A DNA stretch of 12,461 bases from Ichthyophonus hoferi (GCA_002751075.1 NAOQ01000103.1:28075-40535), one strand, 5' to 3'. Shown: positions 1 through 9,139, counted from the first letter of the stretch. The notes: generated by a model not told the origin, from the sequence alone. Numbers and translations: made by a program.

Positions 1-60
<60 letters not shown>
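1..60. repeat. (ATT)n trinucleotide microsatellite
   Basis: Perfect TATTATTAT tract of about 20 units, starting at the window edge, so its true length is unknown. It lies about 200 bases upstream of the first Nup155 exon seen here. Confidence 0.97.
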
Positions 61-63
<3 letters not shown>

Positions 64-262
64 ATACCCTATTCTCCAGCTAATCCTCTTTTATTTTTGT
101 GATTATTTTTCACCCAATAATCTCTCTATTGTCAGTCTACTATTGATGGATTCGGCATTATACAATAGAAAAAAATCAATAAATGAATCATATTGGACTA
201 TATGCTTTTAACGCAACTACATATAAAGCCAAGTGAATAACATAGATAAGCAACCATGACAG
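61..262 (+). promoter_or_regulatory. Possible promoter, or end of an intron, before Nup155
   Basis: No coding exon is visible here. It holds CCAAT at 113-117 and TATAAA at 222-227. The TATAAA lies 51 bases before an ATG in a strong start context (AAGATGG, ATG at 273). That spacing would suit a promoter with a very short leader. Alternatively this is the end of an intron, with the weak acceptor GACAG ending at 262; no pyrimidine tract precedes it. An out-of-frame ATG at 256 soon meets a stop. Both readings remain open. Confidence 0.35.
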
Positions 263-383
263 TTTCAAGAAGATGGCCAACATAGAAGTGTGGGAACTGC
301 TGTGGCAGGGGGACTTGCAAATGCGTACCGAAGCTTTACTGACCGAGCTGATAGAGGTCTATATGTCTCCTGATGTATTACAG
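263..383 (+). CDS. NUP155: Nup155 exon a (first in window)
   Basis: Open frame from 246, ending in LQ before donor GTAAGT (384), phase 0. Key residues are VWELLWQGDLQ then ALLTELIEVYM, which fit the solenoid segment before LQDICPLLY of human Nup155. The left edge is either acceptor GACAG at 262 (phase 2, giving FKKMAN) or a true start at ATG 273. Confidence 0.72.
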
Positions 384-3300
384 GTAAGTGCTTGTAGGAC
401 TGTATATGAGGACTTATGTCAATGTGAAGAGGTGTACAACTCTATTATTTTGTATAGGCTTTATGTTGTTGTGCTTCATTATATTTGTTTTATTGATCCG
501 TTGCTAATGGTAAGTAATTGCGAGTAATTATTGGTCTTGGAGGTCAATAGAAACATATGTAGGTGTATAAAATTTAATATATGGCTGGTAGTGGCTAATG
601 TTAGGATATGTATATGTAGTAAGCGAATCTGAAGCATAGTTGTAAACTATAGTAATTGCGCTCATTCATTTCTCTACAGTGCATCTCTTAAATATGTAAC
701 CAAGTAAATATATGTACGTTTTTATATATCTGTATCAAGAAAGCAAACCTATATAAACGTATAAATACTCCTATGTAGTTATATATATATATATATATAC
801 ATACAATGCCGCCTAACCCAAACCCTTCTGCCCCGTCTCTTACAGGACCTAAGAGTGGCAGCTCCTCATTTCTTCAGTAATAGCCACTTTGGTAAGACCT
901 TACATAAGTGTAGCTACGATGCATACGGTCTATGCCCCCTACTCCCTCTATAGTAGTGTACCTCTGTAGTAGTGGCTGTCCTTCCTACTATGCTCTCTAT
1001 CATCCAATCTTTTCATCCTCTCCCTTTTTTCTCTCTTTATCGAGTCCTTTTTTTCGTGTTATATTGCTATCTACCTACGGTTCTTTATCCTGCTTCAGAT
1101 CATAAGCTGTATTATCTTTTTAATATAATTAATATGTCTCTTTCATTGCTCAGCCGACCAGGTTCTTCAGCATGCATCCAATGATAGATTTAGTTTTGGA
1201 GAAAAGTCATTGGTGGATAATGCCATCCAGACAATTGCTAGCTCTCAGGTAATTGTGTGTATGTGTGTAGGTAAGATATTAGGATAGGATGTATGCATGT
1301 ATATATGTATATATTTATATTCGGCTGTGCCCCTACCCTTTTATCCCCTATATATCTATCTATGAGTGTGACAAGGTGTATATCTATCCCTATAAACCAT
1401 GTCGTTATATACCTGTATGTAAACGTATTCCTACCGTGTTTATTACTACTTGTGGGTGTCCATTGGTATGCTATAAGATTTACTCTGGCTTTCTCTCTTT
1501 CTGTGTGAGATGGTCTGTTATATGCTTTATAGCATATAAACATTACCAGCATGATTGCTATTGTCTAACGTTATTATATATATATATATATATGGTTTCT
1601 TTCTCTCTCCCTCTCCCTCTCTAGGTAACTGACAATGAGAAGTATCTCCAAGTGTGTCTGCACTTAAAGAAATTGCATCATCATAGACGAATTGTCGAGA
1701 TTTCATTAGAACTCATGGACACTATGAAATACCTGGGTCAATGGACGGTTCAGATCCCGGGCCAGCCCCTGGTAGGTGTTGTGATTGGGTGGAAGATTAT
1801 GGGAGATGATTGGCGGAAATGGTGCTTGTTTTATGATGCGATTAGAATAAAAATGATTTGTTTAGAGTCGTGTGTTTATTTTAAGCATGTAATTGGATTG
1901 GCTATCTAAGTGCCATAGCAGTTCCAAACATATGCCTATTGTTAACTAGTAACCACTATTGGTACTTTATCTATATATCGAACAGAGCTGGGAGAGGTAG
2001 ATTGCTAATGTATGTTGTCGAATGTCTATGATTAGGCTTACCATGACGTATATATATTGCTCATCTATTATACAACCATGCTCACACATAAATTGTATCT
2101 TCTCTCTCTATATCCATTTTTTTTTGACCTCCTAGCTCCCCTATTAACTAGAAGAATACCAGTGATATTAAAAGGAGAGATCCAATAATATATTATTATT
2201 AAACTTAACGAACCAAAAGCATGTATTACTAACTATTAGCGAGTTGATATATTTGATCCAATAAGATTAACATGGTGTCCCAGTATATATAATTGCAATT
2301 AAGATTTCAGGGCTAACTGAATCATCTTCTTACTACAGCGTCTTACAGGCGACAGTATTGAGTCAGCTTGCTATCTGAATATCTTTGACTCCATTTTCTC
2401 TGTATGTTATGGTTGTTCTGCAGTGTATTTTGTTCTCTCTCTCTTCGTTGTTGATATTAGTTTTGTATTTTTGGTTTTAATTATTAATTCATTACTTTGC
2501 TTTGTACAATTTTTTGGTTGTTGGTTTCTCTTTATCCAGTTCTTTTAATGGCTTGGTTGACGGCCAGCCCCCTTTTTAGGGATGTTTTCAGGTATTTGGC
2601 ATACATGTATATATACATTAGGCTATGTTTATATATATATCTGCAAACAGAGTTGTTTCAACATATAGATATAGGTAGATATAACTAAATGCATAGCCAC
2701 ATAATTATATATATACAACCATACTCACTATGCTCCGAAGGGAGCTATGAACATGCTGTATACCTTTATTAATAATCTTTATTACACTTGTTGACTGCAA
2801 CCTGCAACATAATATCTATCACGATATATATATATATATATATTACTAGATATAATATACAATGCCTATTTATAATTGCAATCAAGTTCCTCTTGTTTTT
2901 ATTGATGTTATTACTATTAGAGGTATAACTGATATTTATTATCACAATAATAGTAATAATAGTAATAGTACTAACAAAAACAACTACTACAACATTAATA
3001 AGCCAAACAACCATCACAGAGGAAAGACGAGGATGCCAACATTATTAAGAACCGAAAACAGGCTCTGGAACTGGCTGTGAATAGTGGGGATCCAATCATT
3101 CTTGACCATATCTATAATAGGCTAATCGTTGGATCGAAGGAAGATGCCGATTACTTACTTACTCTTAAACCGACCACTACTATATCCACCCAGAACGAAC
3201 CACCGTATTTGGAGGTATGTGACAAGGGACATTGAGGGTATAAATATATATGTCTAGAGATAGACGTATATATATATCGTGCTCAGACTACCCGAATGTA

Positions 3301-6300
3301 CATACTGTTCTATATGGTATACTATAATATAATCTATGACCCCGCCTTAGTTATAACGTACATACGACTACCTCCTCTAATGATAAGGATGTACTATTAA
3401 CAGAAATTCTTGGAGGAGCATTTCAAGAAAGTTAAGCAGTCGTTGAAAGCCAACTGCAGTGAACCTGAGAGGCTAGCTATGGCTGAGGCCACCGTATTAC
3501 TGCAACAAGCTGAGCTGGTATGGGTATACCATGCTGGGTTGGAACATTGTATAACTGCTGCTAAGTTCTTGGAAGAACTGGCGTCACTGGAAGGGTATGT
3601 GCGTGTTGGCTTGCATGTATGTATGTATGTATGTATGTATATGTTTATATTCTTATGTAGGTATTTATTGATAGATATATGATTTCCCGTATGTATTTTG
3701 TTTTTCTTCTGATAGTGTTGTGCTTCACGTTTTTATGTTTTATTGAGTATTTGCATACTACATTTGTGCATACAACTATCATATTATTATGCTTTCACAC
3801 CATTGGTTAATGTGCGAAACCAATTAGAGAAAGGGGCAATTGATGTTGCTGATATTTAACCACTACCATCTCTCCGTAGAGATATTCCATTTAAAGAACG
3901 TAAAAGACTGCTCAGTCTAGCTCTGCCCTATGCCAAACAGACAGGTGCAGGTTTTGGTGCATGGATAGCCAGTGGGGACGAGAGAAAGGAGCTATTATCC
4001 GCATTGGAGGAGAAGGCACGGGTGAGTAAATGATTGGATTGGAGTTTATCTTGCTAGAAAAGGAAATAATTGTTTATACCAATATGAGGTTCGTGTGTAA
4101 TATCTATATATCTGTATTATGGCATTGCATAACGGCTCCTTTTGTTTGTGTATTTTGATTAGATGTATATATAATTTAATAATTAACCGTAGGTGCAAAC
4201 ATATGATATTTTTCATGTGAGCTTATTTTATTAATCTATCTTCATATATGTGACTGTGTTGTTGTGGTTCCTTCATACAGGTATTGCAAGCCCAAGAAAA
4301 CATGTATTTTGATATCAAGGAAGAGGCTGAAATGTTGGAAGTAAGTGATAGTTGCATGTTGTAGTTGTCCAAGTATGACTAGAGGTTGGGCCGGAAATGG
4401 GTTGTAATGCTTATTTGATAGTCGGATGTAATTATATTTTGGGGAGAGGTTTAGGTTTCTGATTTATGTATGGTGGATGGATAGTAAGGTAGATGGGATT
4501 GATTATTTAACGCTATAATATAATACAATTTAGTGCAATATCATACAATGCTTTAAAATATAATAATATACACTATAATAAAATACAATTCTATATAATA
4601 CAATGCAATATAACATCATAGTGTATAATAGGGTATATATAAACAACATTTTTTCTTTCCAGTTCTTTCTCTAACCATTTTTATTGGTTGACATTTGCCT
4701 TTCACAGAGAGTGATTGGTGCATCTTCGCCCCGGGCTACCGAGTTGAGGCAGATCATGAGAGAGTTGAAACAACAAATATTTGATGTCGCTACTGTAGGT
4801 TTGAGTGGTGTTTCTCTTCGTAATGAAGGCTTGGAGATGTGATTGGTTTTGTGAAAATAGGCCAACGATTAGTGAATGCATGATTGGCTATATGTTAAGA
4901 GTTAATTAACTCACATGTGGATATGTAGATAAGCTTATATATAGTAGAATGTGTAGATAAATAAGGAGGAGGAGTGATGAATGGACTACATATAGAGAAA
5001 ATATTTCATGTATATATATATATATGTGTAGGTATGTATATATGCATACTTGTATGTATATAGTTTGTTTTAAATAGCAGTCTTGGCTAACCATTCAAAA
5101 CTTTATCTATTTTGAATTTTCCTTTACTAGGCAGCACATCTGCTATATAGCTCAGTTAAAAAACAAATGTCATTTGTCATGGCCATTATTTTTCTTAGAT
5201 TTACATTGTATGCTTTCCCCTTTCTAATGTATGATGGGTTTATGATCATAGTCGGCCCATAAGAAGTGGGTGCTCATGTTGTATCTACCATGCTCACTAT
5301 ACAGCTATATAATGACTACGCCATGAAGTTGGATCTGACGGTATCTCAGTTAGAGCTCATGAAAGTGTGTAATAGCTTTGACATGAAAATGGTCAAAGAT
5401 GTCTGGAAGGCCGTTATTGGTATGTTGTCACATGATGACTACTGCCATATATATATTTGTAGTTATATTTGTAGTTGTACTGGTCTATGTTTAAGTGTTT
5501 GTATCTATTGACATATATGTGTATATATGCTTAGACATATTAGAATATTATGAATGTTTATTTAAAAGCTTACACATCTCGCATACATATATCATACATT
5601 ATGATTCACATGTATATATTTTATGTGCATACATATATATTTCTCAGTACGATATCCTAAGACAAACCATTCAGATTGTCTCTAAACAATCAAGTTGTGA
5701 ATGTAAATAGTAGCTCGTAAAAATGTTATGAGATTTTGACCAATAATCACTCAAAACCTGCGATGATGACACTTATTTGCTACTTCGATAATAGTTTTTT
5801 GCCCATTTTACTCTTATTCGCCCAAAAACCGAAAAATAATCTCCAATCAAAATTTTGAATCCTGGTAGTTGATTGGATCATAGGATGGAACAAGGATGGA
5901 GATTTTATCAGAGATAGAAAATTGAGGGTTTGAGGGAAACATTGTTGAATACAGGAAGTTCTTTTTGTGTGTGTGTGGTAATGAAGTTTTCCGTGCTATG
6001 CATTATAGTGCTTCTATGCTATATTACTATATAATGACAGACCATAGTATACTGGGTGAATGCAGGTACTATCACCAGCATGTGCTATCTAGCTTATTAG
6101 TTCAGTCACACAATGACAAACAAACATTTATTTATTTATTTATTCCTATTCAGCGAAAGCAACCGAGCCTAAAGATGTGATCTCCAAGCTGGTAAAGGTC
6201 AAGGAGAGAACAGGCGGCATTAAATATTGGGGAAGAATAGGTAGGTGGCTGTGGGCTTTTGCAATAGATATGTTCTTATGTTTAGAAACTGGAAATCGTG

Positions 6301-7283
6301 GCTTTAGCTGACTGAGGTTTATAGTATATGACATATAGTATGTATCTCAATCAGTGAAGGGTGTATACAAATGAAAAATATTGGGAAAAGCATACAACTA
6401 TGAATGTAGATAGTTAGACAATACACGATAAATAAGAGATGAATACGAAAAGAAGTAGAAAAATGGCATAAATTATAAAGAAGAAATTAATAACATGGAG
6501 TGTATATCTGAATACATTGGCTAGGTTTTAATTCAAATGAGTAGTTATAATTATACATAGCATAAACACTATTTTACTTGATACAATAAGTGGGGGTGTA
6601 TCCCGAATGTTCTTGGTGTATATTATTAGGGGTAGAGATGCTTATATATACTTAATATTTCTTACCTTGGGTTGAAGAGTTGGTTATCAGAAAAACGAAG
6701 AGAGTAAAATATGTGTGTAGTATTGAAGGCCTTTGAAGAAATAAATGTATGAGAATATTGGTTATGCATACCTGTCTCATAATAGACAATGAAGAGAATA
6801 TGAAATTAGTGGTGTAGTGGCATATAAAACAGTATATAATGAAAAAAAGAGATAGGAGTGGGGAGAAGATAATATATAGAGATAGTTTGTAATGATATAA
6901 TATACTACTGGGAACTAATAGTTGTGTTGAGTGGAACTAAATTATAAATATGTATTTTTTATAATTGATACTTTCTTTCACAGCCAAATAACTAGATTTA
7001 GATTGATTTTGAATGATATATAGAGAAAGTTTTTTGATACCGAAGGATATAATATATATATATATATATTAGATAGGAGCAGGAAATAAAAACTGAAAGA
7101 AAGATGCATATCTATCTTAGATTACTGTAGCTATATACAGTATCTAATTGTATATACTTGATCTATTTAGAGGATGAATTTGATATGACTGAACGTCCTG
7201 GGTGGACTGTGACCGACTCTGAGACTGTTTTGAAGGCCATTACTGCTATGCTTGCACGTCCAGCAAAGAAAAATAACGAATAG
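263..7283 (+). CDS. NUP155: Nuclear pore scaffold nucleoporin, Nup155/Nup170 family, alpha-solenoid part, 13 exons
   Basis: Nup155 is a structural protein of the inner ring of the nuclear pore complex. Thirteen exons (263-383, 846-891, 1154-1248, 1625-1771, 2339-2401, 3020-3214, 3404-3594, 3880-4021, 4281-4340, 4708-4794, 5305-5419, 6154-6240, 7171-7283) join in one frame to 483 residues counted from ATG 273. All introns are GT-AG. Against human Nup155 recalled from memory, the order of helices matches: LQDLRVAAPHFF with LQDICPLLY, RRIVEISLELMD with the FYEGVVELSL segment, PPYLEKFLEEHF with SPFLEPHLV, ELVWVYHAGLEHCITAAKFL with [20 protein letters not shown], and TLYNDYAMKLDL with [12 protein letters not shown]. 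The N-terminal beta-propeller is absent, so the gene is 5' partial or split. The C-terminus ends about 200 residues before that of the human protein. Family confidence is high; the left boundary is uncertain. Confidence 0.85.
384..845 (+). other. Nup155 intron after exon a (462 bases)
   Basis: AT-rich with no supported gene. Holds an (AT)9 tract at 781-799, then a pyrimidine-rich acceptor tract. The frame stays open for 48 codons past the donor, but only with low-complexity residues. Confidence 0.75.
846..891 (+). CDS. NUP155: Nup155 exon b
   Basis: 46 bases between acceptor CTCTTACAG and donor GTAAGA; ends in phase 1. Encodes DLRVAAPHFFSNSHF, which joins seamlessly to the LQ of the previous exon and to ADQVLQ of the next. 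Confidence 0.8.
1154..1248 (+). CDS. NUP155: Nup155 exon c
   Basis: 95 bases after acceptor TTGCTCAG. Encodes ADQVLQHASNDRFSFGEKSL and a helix ending TIASSQ, matching the ANELLQRSRQV helix region of animal Nup155. Donor GTAATT, phase 0. Confidence 0.8.
1249..1624 (+). other. Nup155 intron after exon c (376 bases)
   Basis: TGTATATA-rich. It ends with a (TA)n tract at about 1575-1593 followed by a CT-rich tract at 1597-1624, a textbook strong acceptor. No gene inside. Confidence 0.8.
1625..1771 (+). CDS. NUP155: Nup155 exon d
   Basis: 147 bases (49 codons, phase 0 at both ends) after a strong CT-rich tract and CTCTAG; donor GTAGGT. Encodes YLQVCLHLKKLHHHRRIVEI and SLELMD, the most recognisable solenoid helix pair of the family in this half. 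Confidence 0.88.
1772..2338 (+). other. Nup155 intron after exon d (567 bases)
   Basis: The first 70 bases are G-rich with two GATTGG motifs (1783-1788, 1808-1813). The rest is AT-rich with no repeat or gene that I recognise. Confidence 0.8.
2339..2401 (+). CDS. NUP155: Nup155 exon e
   Basis: 63 bases, phase 0 at both ends, acceptor TACTACAG, donor GTATGT. Encodes RLTGDSIESACYLNIFDSIF plus S; corresponds to the region around FQERLNSYKCITDTL in human Nup155. Its length and phase make it skippable without a frame change. Confidence 0.75.
2402..3019 (+). other. Nup155 intron after exon e (618 bases)
   Basis: Holds a (TA)n tract at 2824-2843 and an imperfect AAT/AGT trinucleotide stretch at about 2938-2975. 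That stretch makes an Asn/Ser-rich reading frame which is not the exon frame. No gene supported. Confidence 0.8.
2824..2843. repeat. (TA)n microsatellite
   Basis: About ten TA units in an intron. Similar short TA tracts occur at 781-799, about 1575-1593, about 7050-7069, about 11507-11524 and about 11789-11801. Confidence 0.85.
3020..3214 (+). CDS. NUP155: Nup155 exon f
   Basis: 195 bases (65 codons, phase 0), acceptor CATCACAG, donor GTATGT. Contains KQALELAVNSGDPIILDHIY and ends NEPPYLE, aligning with the [20 protein letters not shown] and SPFLE segment of human Nup155. The long unstructured linker that precedes this in human is much shorter here. Confidence 0.87.
3404..3594 (+). CDS. NUP155: Nup155 exon g
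   Basis: 191 bases, starts in phase 0 after ATTAACAG, ends in phase 2 at donor GTATGT. Encodes KFLEEHFKKVKQSL and ELVWVYHAGLEHCITAAKFL. The LVWVYHAG motif with a following AAKFLEELA helix is the hallmark match to [10 protein letters not shown] and AARVLSRLA of Nup155. Confidence 0.9.
3615..3640. repeat. (ATGT)n microsatellite
   Basis: About 6.5 perfect ATGT units, starting 20 bases after the donor of exon g inside the intron. Confidence 0.9.
3880..4021 (+). CDS. NUP155: Nup155 exon h
   Basis: 142 bases after CTCCGTAG, donor GTGAGT. Completes the split Gly codon, then DIPFKERKRLLSLALPYAKQ, matching [20 protein letters not shown], and LLSALEEKAR, matching FLHELEEKMEVAR, of human Nup155. Confidence 0.9.
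4281..4340 (+). CDS. NUP155: Nup155 exon i
   Basis: 60 bases, phase 0 at both ends, acceptor CATACAG, donor GTAAGT. Encodes VLQAQENMYFDIKEEAEMLE, the continuation of the long charged helix (human IQLQIQETL). Confidence 0.85.
4341..4707 (+). other. Nup155 intron after exon i (367 bases)
   Basis: G-rich near the donor, then a degenerate TACAAT/ATAATA repeat block at 4514-4630 and a pyrimidine-rich acceptor. Confidence 0.8.
4514..4630. repeat. Degenerate TACAAT/ATAATA repeat block
   Basis: TACAAT occurs at 4524, 4544, 4584 and 4599, with GCAATA and ATAATA words between them. Spacings of 20, 40 and 15 bases suggest an eroded minisatellite rather than a precise array. Confidence 0.6.
4708..4794 (+). 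CDS. NUP155: Nup155 exon j
   Basis: 87 bases, phase 0, acceptor TTTCACAG, donor GTAGGT. Encodes RVIGASSPRATELRQIMREL and KQQIFDVAT, corresponding to the DAISQLDSELMDIT helix. That helix leads straight into the next conserved motif. Confidence 0.85.
4795..5304 (+). other. Nup155 intron after exon j (510 bases)
   Basis: GATTGG at 4841 and 4882, a (TA)n-rich stretch at about 5011-5024, otherwise AT-rich. No gene supported. Confidence 0.8.
5305..5419 (+). CDS. NUP155: Nup155 exon k
   Basis: 115 bases after CTATACAG, donor GTATGT, ends phase 1. Encodes LYNDYAMKLDLTVSQLELMK and a helix ending KDVWKAVI, matching [20 protein letters not shown] and VQTLWQDII of human Nup155. This is the last strongly conserved block in the window. 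Confidence 0.88.
5420..6153 (+). other. Nup155 intron after exon k (734 bases)
   Basis: TATATA-rich first third, then a more complex segment at 5700-5945 with a 9-base inverted repeat, then an (ATTT)n tract (6126-6144) that serves as the acceptor tract. No gene supported. Confidence 0.75.
6154..6240 (+). CDS. NUP155: Nup155 exon l
   Basis: 87 bases after an ATTT-repeat tract and TATTCAG, donor GTAGGT, phase 1 at both ends. Encodes AKATEPKDVISKLVKVKERT and GGIKYWGRI. The match to the family beyond this point is weak, but frame, composition and splice sites are good. Confidence 0.75.
6241..7170 (+). other. Longest Nup155 intron (930 bases), purine-biased
   Basis: No gene. From about 6340 to 7120 the + strand is strongly purine-rich and poor in C; two 60-base stretches counted by hand (6421-6480, 6841-6900) are about 75% A+G. 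A (TA)n tract lies at about 7050-7069. Confidence 0.75.
7171..7283 (+). CDS. NUP155: Nup155 terminal coding exon m
   Basis: 113 bases after CTATTTAG. Encodes EDEFDMTERPGWTVTDSETV and a helix with LKAITAMLARPAKKNNE, then tandem in-frame stops TAG TAA (7281-7286). No clear counterpart in animal Nup155 is recognised, so this is a divergent or lineage-specific C-terminus. Confidence 0.75.
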
Positions 7284-7790
7284 TAAGGTACGATCATCGT
7301 GACAGTACACGGGACTTGACTATTGTTAATATTCCAGACTTTCATAGGTGAAAACGCTTTATGTATTATTTTGTGCTATAGATGATATGTAAGAAAATGT
7401 TCTGTATGTGGAATATAAATGTGTTTTATTACTGTCAGGGGCGGAGAGAGTTAATCGTGTCGTTCTTGTACATTCTCTCTATGCTACAGTCTCTCGTTGT
7501 CACTGTCTTTATTTTTGTATTATTTTTTACTTTGCTATCAATCTTTTATAGTATGTGTGTACAGATAGCGATAGATATATGCTATCTGACTTACCATGTG
7601 ACTTTATTAACTTGATACTATATCTACAGGGAGGAAACACTGATTAATGCCTGGGCAGACTTACGATGCTTGATTCTGCTTTAGAGTTGCCCTACAATTG
7701 ATCAATTAGTATACTGGAATTTAGAACTGAAAATAAATGAAGTTATTCTGCTGGCTATGGCAATAAATATATTAGTCTATTGTAATGTTT
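7284..7790 (+). other. Nup155 3' UTR region
   Basis: Follows the tandem stops. A donor-like GTAAGG overlaps the TAG stop (7283-7288) and an acceptor-like CTACAG ends at 7629, so part of this may be a 3' UTR intron. A 77-codon ORF (7382-7615) is hydrophobic because the DNA is T-rich, and I do not call it a gene. Confidence 0.6.
7732..7767 (+). terminator. Two poly(A) signals ending the Nup155 transcript
   Basis: AATAAA at 7732-7737 and 7762-7767. A TG/T-rich stretch (about 7780-7815) follows, as expected downstream of a cleavage site, so cleavage near 7780-7790 is likely. Confidence 0.65.
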
Positions 7791-9040
7791 CTTTTGGTTG
7801 TGGGTTTTTATTCTAATTTTCTATCACTATACATTTCATTGTTTCCTGTATTCATATCTCTTTTTCTCTGTTTTTCATGTCCTGGTTTATGTGCAACCTA
7901 GTATTATATTATACCAACATGTATCTATTGGTCCATCTATCATTCTTCACTGCTGAGTTGCCTTATATAAAAGAATTACATAGAGCATTGCCTACAGATG
8001 CAATAATTAAATTGCTGTATATGAATAGGGGGATCAACACCCTTCATCTTTAAGTCAATGTGCCAGCTGTAGTTGATGGAGTGGAAAATTATTTATTAAA
8101 AAATCATCCTTTTACCACGACTTCATTTCATACTATCGAGGCTGTCTTGTATTGAACTACAAATTCATATATCTAACTGTAGTGCACGCAATATGGTAAT
8201 TCGTGGTTTAAATAGTCTATTAGTTTGATATTGGCATTGATATGTTGAGGATTATGTGGGTACATGAAGTGCAGTATACTTTATTAGTTATATTATATGT
8301 TCCTGTTCAAATACTCCAATTTTTTTTTTGAAGATTTACCTTTGGATCTGCAGGGTTTTCTGATGGTATTCTTATTGGGTATACCTATAAATATGCATGC
8401 ATCTTTCAAACCTGACTTAAGATACACAGATATGTGTGAAATACAGTTATAACTATCTAATTAATTAATACGAGATTCCGAAGTATTCTATCTAATAAAG
8501 ATGTTTAGAAAGTATAAAAAAGGTTCTGTCTAAGACGGATTGGGAACTCCTGATTCGGTAGTGGTATTGAATGAGGGCTACACCGTTTTCATCATAAGAT
8601 TCTCTGATTGCTATAGTCGGCTGCCACCCTGAAGATGAAAAGAAATTATATACGCACGATAAAAGCAGCAATATTATCGTGTGCTGTTTATGTAAATCAC
8701 CTAAAAATCCAGGTCATATTGTACCTTTTTCTGATCCATATATACAAATCAGTATCATAAATATATAACATAAATTTATTTTATTTTTGGAAAGAATTTC
8801 TTTACTAGTCAGAAGCAGGTTTAACGTGACTGCAAGAGTGTCCTAATTACTGTTTGGAATCTACTATTTATGCTTATTTTGCTTAAAAGCATGAGTTTAA
8901 TTCCATTTGTCCTCTTGTAACTGAAACAACCAATAAACTATGTGTAAATTGCTAATTGGATTTTGAAATTTAACAAATCTAATCTATTGGATATGAAATA
9001 ACTCACTTCTTGGCTTTAGGCTTTTAACGTAAAAATGTTA
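7791..9040. other. Intergenic spacer, AT-rich, no gene
   Basis: No ORF or RNA gene that I recognise. A TATATAAAAG word at 7974-7983 has no gene behind it. The stretch 8520-8710 is of higher complexity and contains an 8-base perfect stem (8655-8662 with 8674-8681). The rest is simple AT-rich DNA. Confidence 0.6.
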
Positions 9041-9139
9041 CTCTGTAGGCTATTTGACAACCAATAATAGATAAATGCAAAGCTTTGTATATCTTAGAAC
9101 GTACTCGTATTATTCCCATATCGGTATTATACACGTACA

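Noticed and set aside
1238-1624. ORFs on both strands rich in Tyr and Ile
   Set aside because: Produced by TATATA/TGTATA simple sequence inside an intron.
2862-3080. Asn/Ser-rich ORF over the end of an intron and the start of exon f
   Set aside because: It reads exon f in the wrong frame; the Nup155 frame there is fixed by matches and splice phase.
7382-7615. 77-codon + strand ORF, hydrophobic
   Set aside because: Lies in T-rich 3' UTR or intron DNA; the hydrophobic residues follow from T-rich codons, and no family or conserved motif is seen.
7974-7983. TATATAAAAG, a good TATA box
   Set aside because: No open frame or RNA gene follows; such words are expected by chance in AT-rich DNA.
8490-8500. 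Further AATAAA word in the spacer
   Set aside because: No transcript end is expected here; the pair at 7732 and 7762 already fits the Nup155 transcript.
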